Virus record (IMG/VR): IMGVR_UViG_3300005613_000006
Span: 1 to 64,000 of that record
Length of the DNA: 64,000 nt
Strand: one strand, 5' to 3'
From: a virus
Part shown: piece by piece, positions 12,743 to 18,328 of the stretch
Layout: each line of letters opens with the position of its first letter
How positions within the stretch are numbered: position 1 is the first letter of the stretch
The notes under the pieces: generated by a model
Databases searched by the model: none
What the model saw: the letters and a program-made list of their open reading frames with translations, nothing else
What the model was told of the DNA's origin: nothing
Made by a program: the position numbers and the translations under genes

Positions 12743-13408
12743 CTACGCGGGTTGCAATTCTTTCTTTACAGCTTTTTTGTAGCACGTTCGCACATTCCCG
12801 TACTCATCTTCTAGACTTGTCCACCCGTCGAAGACGTTACCTATAACGGGGGAGCCGTCACACCCACATTGAACTATGTCGCCGTTGGGTCTGATGATAT
12901 GGTCTTCACACATGCAGAACTTGGCCGACTCGACAATATCCTCGTAATCCTCGCCCTCGTAGTAGGTTTCCAATGCTCGGCCAGTGGCACTGGGTTCTTG
13001 CGTGTCGGTGGTGTTGCGAATCCCAACGGGTTGCCCCCACTGAGAGTTGCCAAGTGCCTCAAACGCACTGACTACTTCGGGGTCAATCTCTTCGTGGTAT
13101 TCATCTTGCGACAACTGAGCCGAAATGGCTTTTTTGTTCGCCAGCTTGGCAAGCATAAGAGCCCGCTTTTTGTTTTTGCCGTTGGTGATAACCAAAGGCT
13201 CGTCAACCGTTGCGACTACCTCAAGCAAGATACGCTCGAAATCGGGATGCACGGTGGGTTCACCACCCCCAATGGCGGCGTAATCGTCTAGACAATCAAG
13301 AGCGGCCAGGAACGTTTTGCGACTCATATCCTCGCCCTTGCCGGGCTCACAGGAAAAGCAGCAGTGGTCACAACGCATATTGCAACGGGTGGTGATTTGG
13401 AGGTACAT
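12743..13408 (-). CDS. Radical SAM enzyme, 221 aa
   Basis: C-N-M-R-C-D-H-C at residues 9-16 is the CxxxCxxC site that holds the [4Fe-4S] cluster used to split S-adenosylmethionine; A-I-G-G-G-E-P-T-V-H-P (45-55) is the GGEP motif. Near the C-terminus C-M-C-E-D-H and Q-C-G-C-D-G form a second cysteine group, as in SPASM-type auxiliary clusters. The protein is short for a full barrel, as in many phage versions. The substrate is unknown; peptide modification and nucleoside modification are both possible. No precursor peptide or partner gene stands out. GAGAGAGAAACC precedes the ATG at 13408. Confidence 0.85.
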   Translation of the reverse strand: MYLQITTRCNMRCDHCCFSCEPGKGEDMSRKTFLAALDCLDDYAAIGGGEPTVHPDFERILLEVVATVDEPLVITNGKNKKRALMLAKLANKKAISAQLSQDEYHEEIDPEVVSAFEALGNSQWGQPVGIRNTTDTQEPSATGRALETYYEGEDYEDIVESAKFCMCEDHIIRPNGDIVQCGCDGSPVIGNVFDGWTSLEDEYGNVRTCYKKAVKKELQPA

Positions 13409-13445
13409 GGTTTCTCTCTCGCTGTGTTGTTCTCTCAATAACTAG

Positions 13446-13475
13446 AGTATAACACAAGGTTTGAAAAACACAAGG
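13446..13475 (-). promoter_or_regulatory. Probable promoter of radical SAM gene
   Basis: A TATACT -10 box on the - strand with TGTGT before it; the -35 region is poor. Confidence 0.4.
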
Positions 13476-13502
13476 GGAAAAATCAGAAAAATCTCGAAAA
13501 GA

Positions 13503-13585
13503 CGTAACCCCTTACCAGCAAAGCAGTTAGGGCGAGCGGGGCTGGCCCCCGGCGTTGTAACCCTATATGCTGTAAGGGTTTAGGG
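13503..13585. repeat. 78-bp intergenic element, copy 5
   Basis: TAACCCCTT-7-AAGCAGTTA, 28-bp spacer with GGGGC-TG-GCCCC, TAACCCTAT-7-AAGGGTTTA. It lies between two genes that diverge from it, so it does not depend on a gene end. Confidence 0.85.
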
Positions 13586-13620
13586 AAATTTTTGGATTAT
13601 GTCGTCACCGTCAAGATACT

Positions 13621-13640
13621 TTTGGTGTATAATATAGTAG
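13621..13640 (+). promoter_or_regulatory. Rightward-family promoter of HNH gene
   Basis: TTTGGTG-TATAAT-ATAGTAGG, identical over 20 bases to the one at 4131. Confidence 0.75.
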
Positions 13641-13670
13641 GGAAAAATTGGCTCCAAAATGAGGTTTATT

Positions 13671-14156
13671 ATGCCACTTACAGCAGTTCCAAGTAAAGAC
13701 AAAATCTCAACACATTTTTATTGTGGGTATTGTGCTGAGTATCTACCCCGTTCCGAATTTTCACCCAACTGTAATAAACAGAGTTGCCGAAAACACAATT
13801 CTTTATATGACAGAATACGGGCCGACAATCTAAAGAAACGAGTGATTGAATATATGGGAGGCAAATGTTGCAGGTGTGGTTATCAGCAATGTATAGCCGC
13901 TCTTGAACTTCATCACCCCAATCCTGTAATTAAAGAAATGGGTTGGGATAAACTCAGAAAGAGAACTTTTGAGTTCATTATCCAACACATTGAAGAACAG
14001 GGTTTGGTTTTGATATGTGCTAATTGTCATCGAGAGGAACACTACGAAGAAGCTACTCTTCCTCAATGGGTGCCCCGAAAATCTGCTCTTGACACTTTGC
14101 ACAAAGGCCAGAAATCCGATACTCCTTTTCATGGAGGGGAGTGCGGAACTCTGTAG
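13671..14156 (+). CDS. HNH homing endonuclease, 161 aa
   Basis: Zinc knuckles F-Y-C-G-Y-C and C-C-R-C-G-Y, HNH core A-L-E-L-H-H-P-N-P and L-V-L-I-C-A-N-C-H-R-E-E-H. ATG at 13671 follows GAGG. The last 35 residues extend beyond the usual end of the family and are encoded antisense to the 3' part of the gene at 14053-14283. The HNH gene apparently landed beside that gene and borrowed its complement as coding sequence. Confidence 0.85.
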   Translation: MPLTAVPSKDKISTHFYCGYCAEYLPRSEFSPNCNKQSCRKHNSLYDRIRADNLKKRVIEYMGGKCCRCGYQQCIAALELHHPNPVIKEMGWDKLRKRTFEFIIQHIEEQGLVLICANCHREEHYEEATLPQWVPRKSALDTLHKGQKSDTPFHGGECGTL

Positions 14157-14283
14157 CTGGACCACCGCAGCCGATGGGCGGGGGCACGCACATGTTGGCC
14201 CTAATCTGGGCCTCGCGGTCACCCCCGGTCAGGGCATTGATGAGGCCGTTGATTGCCGGTGCTTTCTTCGTGGGTTCTGCCAT
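14053..14283 (-). CDS. Conserved phage zinc-binding protein, 76 aa
   Basis: Contains R-A-N-M-C-V-P-P-P-I-G-C-G-G-P and, late, Y-R-I-S-G-L-C-A-K-C-Q: four cysteines in two pairs, a pattern seen in small proteins of many phages. GGAGG precedes the ATG. Its start overlaps the upstream stop as TAATG. The 3' 104 bases are shared in antisense with the HNH gene. Confidence 0.75.
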   Translation of the reverse strand: MAEPTKKAPAINGLINALTGGDREAQIRANMCVPPPIGCGGPATEFRTPLHEKEYRISGLCAKCQEQIFGAPIEEE

Positions 14284-14603
14284 TACCAATCCTCCCCATA
14301 ATCGTCAAACTGTCCGTGGTCCCAATCGTCACCACCCATGTAGTCTTGCCACTCGTCATATTCGGACGGCTGACCGTCATCCTCATAAAGGTCGTCGTAC
14401 TCGCCTTCGTCGTACTCGTCGTTCTGCCAGTCGTCGCCCTCGGGGTCGTCGTCACCGAAAACATCCGTAAAGGAAACGGGTTCCTCGGGGTGCTTCTCTT
14501 CCTCGGGGCCGCAGAATAGGCAATCCTCAATAATCGCACCGTTTTCGTCGGCGGAAAAGACTTGACCGCTGCCATCGCAGTTGGGGCACTGATTGTCGGA
14601 CAT
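14283..14603 (-). CDS. Very acidic zinc-knuckle protein, 106 aa
   Basis: N-terminal C-P-N-C-D-G-S-G-Q and C-L-F-C form a DnaJ-type zinc knuckle pair; the remaining two thirds are mostly Asp, Glu, Tyr and Trp. AGGAG precedes the ATG. Probably binds a partner protein or mimics DNA charge; this is inference. Confidence 0.7.
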   Translation of the reverse strand: MSDNQCPNCDGSGQVFSADENGAIIEDCLFCGPEEEKHPEEPVSFTDVFGDDDPEGDDWQNDEYDEGEYDDLYEDDGQPSEYDEWQDYMGGDDWDHGQFDDYGEDW

Positions 14604-14645
14604 GATAAAACTCCTGTGATTTGGGGCTCTCGTTTCAACACCTGT

Positions 14646-14673
14646 ATTATAGCATGGTGACACGGCACGTCAA
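14646..14673 (-). promoter_or_regulatory. Sigma-70 promoter, leftward
   Basis: TTGACG, 16 bp ending CATGC, TATAAT. Confidence 0.8.
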
Positions 14674-14702
14674 GCACAAAATCCAAAAATTCCCAAAGTT
14701 TC

Positions 14703-14783
14703 CCTAAGTGCTTACTGCGTAAGCCTTTACGTCGCGCGGGGCGAGCCCCCGTCGTCGTAACCCCTTATGCCACAAGGGTTTAG
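14703..14783. repeat. 78-bp intergenic element, copy 6
   Basis: TAAGTGCTT-7-AAGCCTTTA, 28-bp spacer with GGGGC-GA-GCCCC, TAACCCCTT-7-AAGGGTTTA; last TTA is the stop of the next gene. Confidence 0.9.
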
Positions 14784-14995
14784 ATGATACCCGCGAGCAT
14801 CAACGCACTCATCACGGTGCCCTTGTTACACTCTTCACACCACCCGTGGCCCTGGTCAGGCTCAACCTCAGTGGTGTACGTACATCCAGGCGTCATGCAG
14901 ATGCCAGGGCTAACGCTGTCGAACGTCGCGTGTTCAAGCATTTCCATCACTTCCATGCCCTCGATGTCTGCCAACAAATCCAGTTTCTCACACAT
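14780..14995 (-). CDS. Zinc-ribbon phage protein, 71 aa
   Basis: C-M-T-P-G-C-T-Y-T-T-E-V-E-P-D and G-W-C-E-E-C-N-K-G-T-V make one zinc ribbon after an acidic helix. Similar small proteins with V-E-P-D and W-C-E-x-C are common in phages of several hosts; their role is unknown. Starts three bases after the upstream stop; stop lies in element copy 6. Confidence 0.75.
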   Translation of the reverse strand: MCEKLDLLADIEGMEVMEMLEHATFDSVSPGICMTPGCTYTTEVEPDQGHGWCEECNKGTVMSALMLAGII

Positions 14996-14998
14996 AGC

Positions 14999-15139
14999 TC
15001 ATTCTCCCTTGAGTGTTGCCACCACAGTCCAGCACCGTTCCACATAGTACGCTGCTTGCTCTGCGGCTTCTGCTTCGTTCTCACCCTCAACCCAGTACCG
15101 TGTACCGTCTGCAACGTGTTCCAGTATAATGTACCACAT
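14999..15139 (-). CDS. Hypothetical protein, 46 aa
   Basis: M-W-Y-I-I-L-E-H-V-A-D-G-T-R-Y-W-V-E-G, then an Ala/Glu-rich helix. GAGGAAACT precedes the ATG. Beta-hairpin plus helix, no family recognised. Confidence 0.65.
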   Translation of the reverse strand: MWYIILEHVADGTRYWVEGENEAEAAEQAAYYVERCWTVVATLKGE

Positions 15140-15167
15140 AGTTTCCTCGCCGCCCGAGCGGGCTGGT

Positions 15168-15269
15168 TTAGCTATTCCAAGTATCGTTGCACACGTCCAC
15201 AATGGCCGCGATAAACACAACGCCGACAAAAAGCATGAGGCCAATCAATACTATTGGGTTACTTACCAT
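15168..15269 (-). CDS. Single-pass membrane peptide, 33 aa, leaderless
   Basis: M-V-S-N-P then a hydrophobic helix of about 20 residues (I-G-L-M-L-F-V-G-V-V-F-I-A-A-I-V), ending D-V-C-N-D-T-W-N-S. The ATG lies six bases after the -10 box of the promoter at 15276, so the message has little or no leader. Confidence 0.65.
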   Translation of the reverse strand: MVSNPIVLIGLMLFVGVVFIAAIVDVCNDTWNS

Positions 15270-15275
15270 GTTTGT

Positions 15276-15303
15276 ATTATAACACCACGATTCAAAAGGT
15301 CAA
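15276..15303 (-). promoter_or_regulatory. Sigma-70 promoter, leftward, leaderless gene
   Basis: TTGACC, 16 bp ending GGTGT, TATAAT. Confidence 0.8.
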
Positions 15304-15322
15304 GAGAAAAAGTAGGAAAAGC

Positions 15323-15391
15323 CCTAAGTCATTGCTGCGTAAGAGTTTATGTCGAGCGTCACCCTAAGTCCTTTTGTGGTAAGGCTTTAGG
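15323..15391. repeat. 78-bp intergenic element, copy 7 (short spacer)
   Basis: TAAGTCATT-7-AAGAGTTTA and TAAGTCCTT-7-AAGGCTTTA with a spacer of only 15 bases; the GC hairpin is missing. Confidence 0.8.
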
Positions 15392-15522
15392 CCGTGTTCC
15401 TTTTCGAGGCAAGCCATGTGGTACACCTTGACATCGCAATCAGGGGTAGTACCTTTGGGTAGGCCACCTTTGGTGGGCAGACCACAGAGGGGGCATATCT
15501 CGCGAGGGTCACAATCCGGCAT
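15364..15522 (-). CDS. Zinc-ribbon protein, 52 aa
   Basis: C-P-L-C-G-L-P-T-K-G-G-L and H-M-A-C-L-E-K-E-H. The ATG at 15522 follows GAGAGAA; an in-frame ATG at 15540 is possible. The last codons and the stop lie inside element copy 7, so the element is partly coding here. Confidence 0.6.
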   Translation of the reverse strand: MPDCDPREICPLCGLPTKGGLPKGTTPDCDVKVYHMACLEKEHGLKPYHKRT

Positions 15523-15613
15523 TTTTTTTGATTCTCTCATAATCAATCTGCATTTTCCAACAACAAAGGAAACCAACAACCCACCCTAATAGAAACGCAA
15601 ATCCAGCTAACAT
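15509..15613 (-). CDS. Single-pass membrane peptide, 34 aa
   Basis: M-L-A-G-F-A-F-L-L-G-W-V-V-G-F-L-C-C-W then a basic tail with K-K-N. AAAGGA precedes the ATG. Overlaps the start of the following zinc-ribbon gene. Confidence 0.6.
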   Translation of the reverse strand: MLAGFAFLLGWVVGFLCCWKMQIDYERIKKNAGL

Positions 15614-15630
15614 GACTAGTCCTTTCTACT

Positions 15631-15676
15631 GTATAAAAATCCCCCCCGACTACTGTATATCAGTACCATCGGGGGG
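15631..15676 (-). terminator. Rho-independent terminator
   Basis: CCCCCCGA and TCGGGGGG form the stem, followed on the - strand by ATTTTTATAC. Ends the unit with the tRNA-like sequence. Confidence 0.8.
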
Positions 15677-15694
15677 AACCGAGAGAGTATGGTG

Positions 15695-15787
15695 GGCGTA
15701 CTCGGTTTTTGTCCCTTGCCCGTGTCTAGCGGGTGTCCTGGCCATTAGACGACACTACGCCGGGGAGTCGAACCCCGAATTTCCCGC
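15695..15787 (-). tRNA. tRNA-like sequence with displaced T arm
   Basis: Read in normal order (15761 to 15695) there is an acceptor GGCGTA/TACGCC, a D arm with the tRNA-Glu-like TCGTCTAATGGCCAGGACA and an anticodon arm CCCG-CTAGACA-CGGG, but no T arm with TTCRA. A perfect T arm (CGGGG-TTCGACT-CCCCG) stands upstream of the D arm instead. Read as a permuted unit (15787 to 15729) GCGG/CCGC closes a 59-base structure that holds the T arm, a five-base link and the D arm GTGTC/GACAC. Either a damaged gene or an unusual permuted tRNA-like RNA. Confidence 0.5.
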
Positions 15788-15792
15788 ATTAC

Positions 15793-16218
15793 TCAATGTG
15801 TTTCAATCATTTCGGTGGGGCTTGCACCACCCCAAAAGTCGGCCCACTCATCGTCAGACTTATCTACCACGTTGGCGGCATCGGCTTCCACCCCACCGTG
15901 GGGGTCGGTCAACGCTCGGGGGTCCAGAGCATAGCCACGCTTGGCCCACTCATCTACCCTCTTTTGCCGGGCCAGATTATCCTCCCTACGTTTTGCCTCA
16001 TCCTTCTTACGGGTGGCGTTGGACAACCCGGCGAGGGTCTTTTCGGTCCAAGGCCGAATATCGTAAGCGGTGGCCCGACTATTGGGGGTGAACGGCTCCC
16101 CGGTCTCGGGGTCTATCACCTTATCCAATTCGATGGTAAACAGGGCAAATTTGGCAACTTCGGGGCTCAAGTCCTCGGGGCAACCAGTAAACGCGGCAAA
16201 CTCGGAATTGCTAAACAT
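15793..16218 (-). CDS. Hypothetical protein, 141 aa
   Basis: N-terminal alpha/beta part (F-A-A-F-T-G-C-P-E-D-L-S-P-E-V), then a long charged helix rich in Lys, Arg and Glu (about 72-95, coiled-coil-like) and an acidic, Trp-containing tail. AGAGAG before the ATG. No family recognised. The tRNA-like sequence follows six bases after its stop. Confidence 0.65.
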   Translation of the reverse strand: MFSNSEFAAFTGCPEDLSPEVAKFALFTIELDKVIDPETGEPFTPNSRATAYDIRPWTEKTLAGLSNATRKKDEAKRREDNLARQKRVDEWAKRGYALDPRALTDPHGGVEADAANVVDKSDDEWADFWGGASPTEMIETH

Positions 16219-16250
16219 GATTTTCTCTCTTTTCTCTCTCGACTAGTTCT

Positions 16251-16278
16251 ATTCTACCATACTACACGGAATTGTCAA
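16251..16278 (-). promoter_or_regulatory. Sigma-70 promoter, leftward
   Basis: TTGACA, 16 bp, TAGAAT. Confidence 0.75.
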
Positions 16279-16288
16279 GCGGTTTGTT

Positions 16289-16387
16289 CTATTTTTTTTC
16301 CGCTGTTTTGCAGGCAGTGCAGACCTTGTAGACCACACCATTGGGGGCTCGACGCTCCACCTGACGACCACCACACACTTTGCACAT
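16289..16387 (-). CDS. Zinc-ribbon micro-protein, 32 aa
   Basis: M-C-K-V-C-G-G-R-Q-V-E-R-R-A-P, then K-V-C-T-A-C-K-T: two CxxC knuckles 19 residues apart. GGGGGTGTGGT precedes the ATG. Ends overlapping nothing; the next promoter begins just beyond. Confidence 0.7.
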   Translation of the reverse strand: MCKVCGGRQVERRAPNGVVYKVCTACKTAEKK

Positions 16388-16397
16388 ACCACACCCC

Positions 16398-16478
16398 CTA
16401 GAGTTGGGATACGCCGAAACCGGCGAGGATTGCCAAAACTGCCGAAACTACCAAAGCTACCATAAATTCGATGACCAT
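16398..16478 (-). CDS. Single-pass membrane peptide, 26 aa
   Basis: M-V-I-E-F-M-V-A-L-V-V-S-A-V-L-A-I-L-A-G and a short F-G-V-S-Q-L end. Clearly related to the 27-residue peptide at 18064-18147. AAGGAAAAAATC precedes the ATG. Confidence 0.7.
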   Translation of the reverse strand: MVIEFMVALVVSAVLAILAGFGVSQL

Positions 16479-16499
16479 GATTTTTTCCTTTCTACCTAT

Positions 16500-16527
16500 A
16501 TTATATACAGCAGGCCGGAAAAATCAA
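16500..16527 (-). promoter_or_regulatory. Sigma-70 promoter, leftward
   Basis: TTGATT, 16 bp, TATAAT; drives the membrane peptide and zinc-ribbon genes. Confidence 0.75.
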
Positions 16528-16551
16528 TAGTTGAGATTCAGTGTCAAGTTG

Positions 16552-16576
16552 TAAGTCGTTGCCACCACAGTAGTTA
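16552..16576. repeat. Single 25-bp module
   Basis: TAAGTCGTT-7-CAGTAGTTA; same 9-7-9 layout as in the 78-bp elements, without a partner module. Confidence 0.6.
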
Positions 16577-16696
16577 CGACGAAAAATTTTTTCAAAGTCG
16601 AGTTACTGGACACTTTAGTGAGCAAGAATAACTACCTTTTTATGTTGAGAGTTTGTGTTTTTCCTATTTCTTTGTGTGTGTTTTCTGTTTGTCGAG

Positions 16697-16770
16697 TGAC
16701 CCGTATGGGAGTCGAACCCATATTTCGGGGTTGAAGGCCCCGCGAATTAACCATTATTCAGGAACGGGCC
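16697..16770 (-). tRNA. tRNA-Glu (anticodon TTC)
   Basis: Acceptor GGCCCGT/ACGGGTC with one wobble, anticodon stem CGGGG/CCCCG, loop CCTTCAA, T arm ATGGG-TTCGACT-CCCAT. Position 33 is C, not T. Discriminator A. Confidence 0.8.
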
Positions 16771-16846
16771 GAAAGCCAAACCCCCCGAGCTTCACTTTGT
16801 ACTTCACACGGGGGGCCACTCCAATCTCTAAGTGGGTACTTACCAT
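16754..16846 (-). CDS. Possible micro-protein, 30 aa
   Basis: M-V-S-T-H-L-E-I-G-V-A-P-R-V-K-Y-K-V-K; ends inside the 5' part of tRNA-Glu. No good ribosome site. The same DNA forms a CCCCCCG/CGGGGGG hairpin (16781-16815), so coding is doubtful. Confidence 0.3.
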   Translation of the reverse strand: MVSTHLEIGVAPRVKYKVKLGGFGFRPVPE

Positions 16847-16931
16847 CAGGAACTAGCCTGGGCAGCAGGCCCTCTTTCGAGGTATGGAACGTAAGGCTAT
16901 GGTAGTAAATAGAACGAGCTTAACCCTTCAC

Positions 16932-16949
16932 CCCGGTTTGTTAGCCGGG
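16932..16949. other. Hairpin after the tRNA-like gene
   Basis: CCCGG/CCGGG with an eight-base loop, on the 3' side of the sequence at 16974-17054. It may delimit tRNA processing. The interval 16847-16931 shows nothing else. Confidence 0.35.
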
Positions 16950-16973
16950 AGCCTACCGCCTCACGACAGTATG

Positions 16974-17054
16974 GGGACTCGAACCCCACGTTCTATGTAG
17001 TATGTAGGGGTCTACCCTCCTGCAAATTATCCTCATTGTTTGTGGCCGTCTGCC
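16974..17054 (-). tRNA. tRNA-like gene, type uncertain (Ser-like)
   Basis: A perfect T arm TGGGG-TTCGAGT-CCCCA, a D arm CAAA/TTTG with GAGGA in the loop, an anticodon arm GGAGG-GTAGACC-CCTAC (anticodon AGA by position) and an enlarged variable region of about 14 bases. The acceptor pairs only five positions (GGCAG with CTGTC). Large variable arms are typical of Ser and Leu tRNAs. Behind its own promoter. Confidence 0.5.
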
Positions 17055-17086
17055 AGCTACTCACCGGCTGCCACGTCCATTCTCAT

Positions 17087-17114
17087 ATTATACCGTATGA
17101 GGCCGGTTTGTCAA
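17087..17114 (-). promoter_or_regulatory. Sigma-70 promoter for tRNA-like gene
   Basis: TTGACA, 16 bp, TATAAT; the tRNA-like sequence begins about 30 bases downstream. Confidence 0.8.
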
Positions 17115-17178
17115 GGGGAAAAACAAAGTGAATCGCCGCAGCGTTGTCAACTTGTGTTTTTCTTTCCTTTCTACTGTA

Positions 17179-17206
17179 ATTATACACAACAGAAGCCAAA
17201 AAACAA
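17179..17206 (-). promoter_or_regulatory. Weak second promoter
   Basis: TTGTTT, 16 bp ending TTGTG, TATAAT, pointing at the same tRNA-like gene. Bases 17207-17401 hold only a single 25-bp module and no convincing gene. Confidence 0.5.
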
Positions 17207-17241
17207 TACAACCCCCCAGATTACCTATGGCTCCGTCGCCG

Positions 17242-17266
17242 TAACTCCTTTCCCTACAATCACTTA
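17242..17266. repeat. Single 25-bp module
   Basis: TAACTCCTT-7-AATCACTTA, 9-7-9 layout. Confidence 0.6.
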
Positions 17267-17401
17267 CATCAATCAACTATTTTCTACAATCCGAACTGGA
17301 CACCTTGGAAATGTGAATCTGCTCCCACTCTGCGGTGGCCCTTCCTGTGGGGGCGGGTATAGCAGGCTGGATTGGGTAGTACACCAGAGGCTACGCCTCG
17401 T

Positions 17402-17483
17402 CGTAAGTCCTTTGATACCAACACCTTACGTCACGCGGGGCGGGCCGGGCTCGACGTAACCTCTTACGTGGCAAGGGTTTAGG
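17402..17483. repeat. 78-bp intergenic element, copy 8
   Basis: TAAGTCCTT-7-AACACCTTA, 28-bp GC-rich spacer (GGGGCGGGCC), TAACCTCTT-7-AAGGGTTTA. The last TTA is the stop of the next gene. Confidence 0.9.
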
Positions 17484-17661
17484 TGACCGAGCCACCTTCC
17501 TTCTCTACCACCCGACAGAAGAGATACCACTGGCCCATGTCGGTTATCTCTTGGGCTACCTCTTGACGGGTAACCTCATCCATGAGGTAGAGGTAGGCAG
17601 CACGGGCTACCGTGCGGCTGACGTTGTGGGTAGTGGCGAGGTGTGTGATAGTCTCTCTCAT
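17479..17661 (-). CDS. Putative HTH protein, 60 aa
   Basis: M-R-E-T-I-T-H-L-A-T-T-H-N-V-S-R-T-V-A-R has the look of a helix-turn-helix; the end Q-W-Y-L-F-C-R-V-V-E-K-E-G matches the end of the protein at 19069-19488 (E-W-M-Y-F-C-E-V-L-Q-A-E-G), so the two are paralogues. AGGAGTACCACC precedes the ATG. Confidence 0.65.
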   Translation of the reverse strand: MRETITHLATTHNVSRTVARAAYLYLMDEVTRQEVAQEITDMGQWYLFCRVVEKEGGSVT

Positions 17662-17671
17662 GGTGGTACTC

Positions 17672-18052
17672 CTATGTGGTGGTGCCGTATAGCTTGGCCT
17701 TGCGAGCTTCAATCTTGGCTTGCCGCTTGGCTTGCTCAGCCTGAAAAGCATACACTCCAAACTTCCCATTAGTGAGGACAACTTGCCCATCCAAATCGGC
17801 GTAGTTCTGCACACGCTTGTGCTTACCACTCACGGTGTACTTCTCTTGTGGATTGCGGCCATAACCGTATCGACATGCTTCTGCGAAGGGGGTATGCTTA
17901 CGGGTGAAGAACACATACACGCCAGCGGGGCACTCGAATGTGATGCACACGAATCGCTCGGGGTACTTCAGATTGACGTGCCAGTTCTCCCTCTCAAAGG
18001 GGGTGATGCTGACAATGCGAGCGTCGGTGATTGTGATGGCGGGTTTTGACAT
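17672..18052 (-). CDS. Hypothetical protein, 126 aa
   Basis: Beta-rich (I-T-I-T-D-A-R-I-V-S-I-T-P-F; F-V-C-I-T-F-E-C-P-A-G-V-Y-V-F-F-T) with a C-terminal Lys/Arg/Gln-rich helix. AGGAATG before the ATG at 18052. Possibly nucleic-acid binding from its charge; no family recognised. Confidence 0.65.
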   Translation of the reverse strand: MSKPAITITDARIVSITPFERENWHVNLKYPERFVCITFECPAGVYVFFTRKHTPFAEACRYGYGRNPQEKYTVSGKHKRVQNYADLDGQVVLTNGKFGVYAFQAEQAKRQAKIEARKAKLYGTTT

Positions 18053-18063
18053 GGTGTACATTC

Positions 18064-18147
18064 CTATATCTGGTTGATTCCAAAGATGGCGAGGATGGCC
18101 AGGATGGCGGCGACGATGAGGGCGATGAGCAGTTCAAAGAATAACAT
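18064..18147 (-). CDS. Single-pass membrane peptide, 27 aa
   Basis: M-L-F-F-E-L-L-I-A-L-I-V-A-A-I-L-A-I-L-A, then F-G-I-N-Q-I. Matches the peptide at 16398-16478 almost position by position (E-x-x-x-A-L-x-V-x-A-x-L-A-I-L-A-x-F-G). First gene behind the promoter at 18178. Confidence 0.7.
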   Translation of the reverse strand: MLFFELLIALIVAAILAILAIFGINQI

Positions 18148-18177
18148 GGTTTTTCTCTCCCTTGTGTGTATGCCTCT

Positions 18178-18205
18178 ATTATAGCCCCCTTTCCCCATAC
18201 GTCAA
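18178..18205 (-). promoter_or_regulatory. Sigma-70 promoter, leftward
   Basis: TTGACG, 16 bp, TATAAT. Confidence 0.8.
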
Positions 18206-18245
18206 TAGCAAAACCATTTATTTTCTCGGAATTTCCAAAATAGTT

Positions 18246-18328
18246 GTAAGTGCTTACGCTGTAACACTTTACGTCGCGCGGGGCGTCCCCCCCCGGTCGT
18301 AAGTCGTTATCCTGTAACGGTTTACGTC
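18246..18328. repeat. 78-bp intergenic element, copy 9
   Basis: TAAGTGCTT-7-AACACTTTA, 28-bp spacer with a run of C, TAAGTCGTT-7-AACGGTTTA. The second module forms a 12-bp stem on the + strand if two G-T wobbles are allowed. Confidence 0.9.

Noticed and set aside
16781-16815. Terminator upstream of tRNA-Glu
   Set aside because: A strong CCCCCCG/CGGGGGG hairpin is followed by only TTTGGCTTT and by the tRNA itself. A terminator there would silence the tRNA, so I left it as a hairpin.
17088-17276. 62-codon frame on the - strand
   Set aside because: It spans a promoter at 17087-17114 and a second one at 17179-17206, has no ribosome site and unusual composition.
6075-18328. CRISPR array
   Set aside because: The repeated units are palindromic, far apart (about 1-4 kb), have variable inner bases and no spacers of uniform length between adjacent repeats; no cas genes are present.
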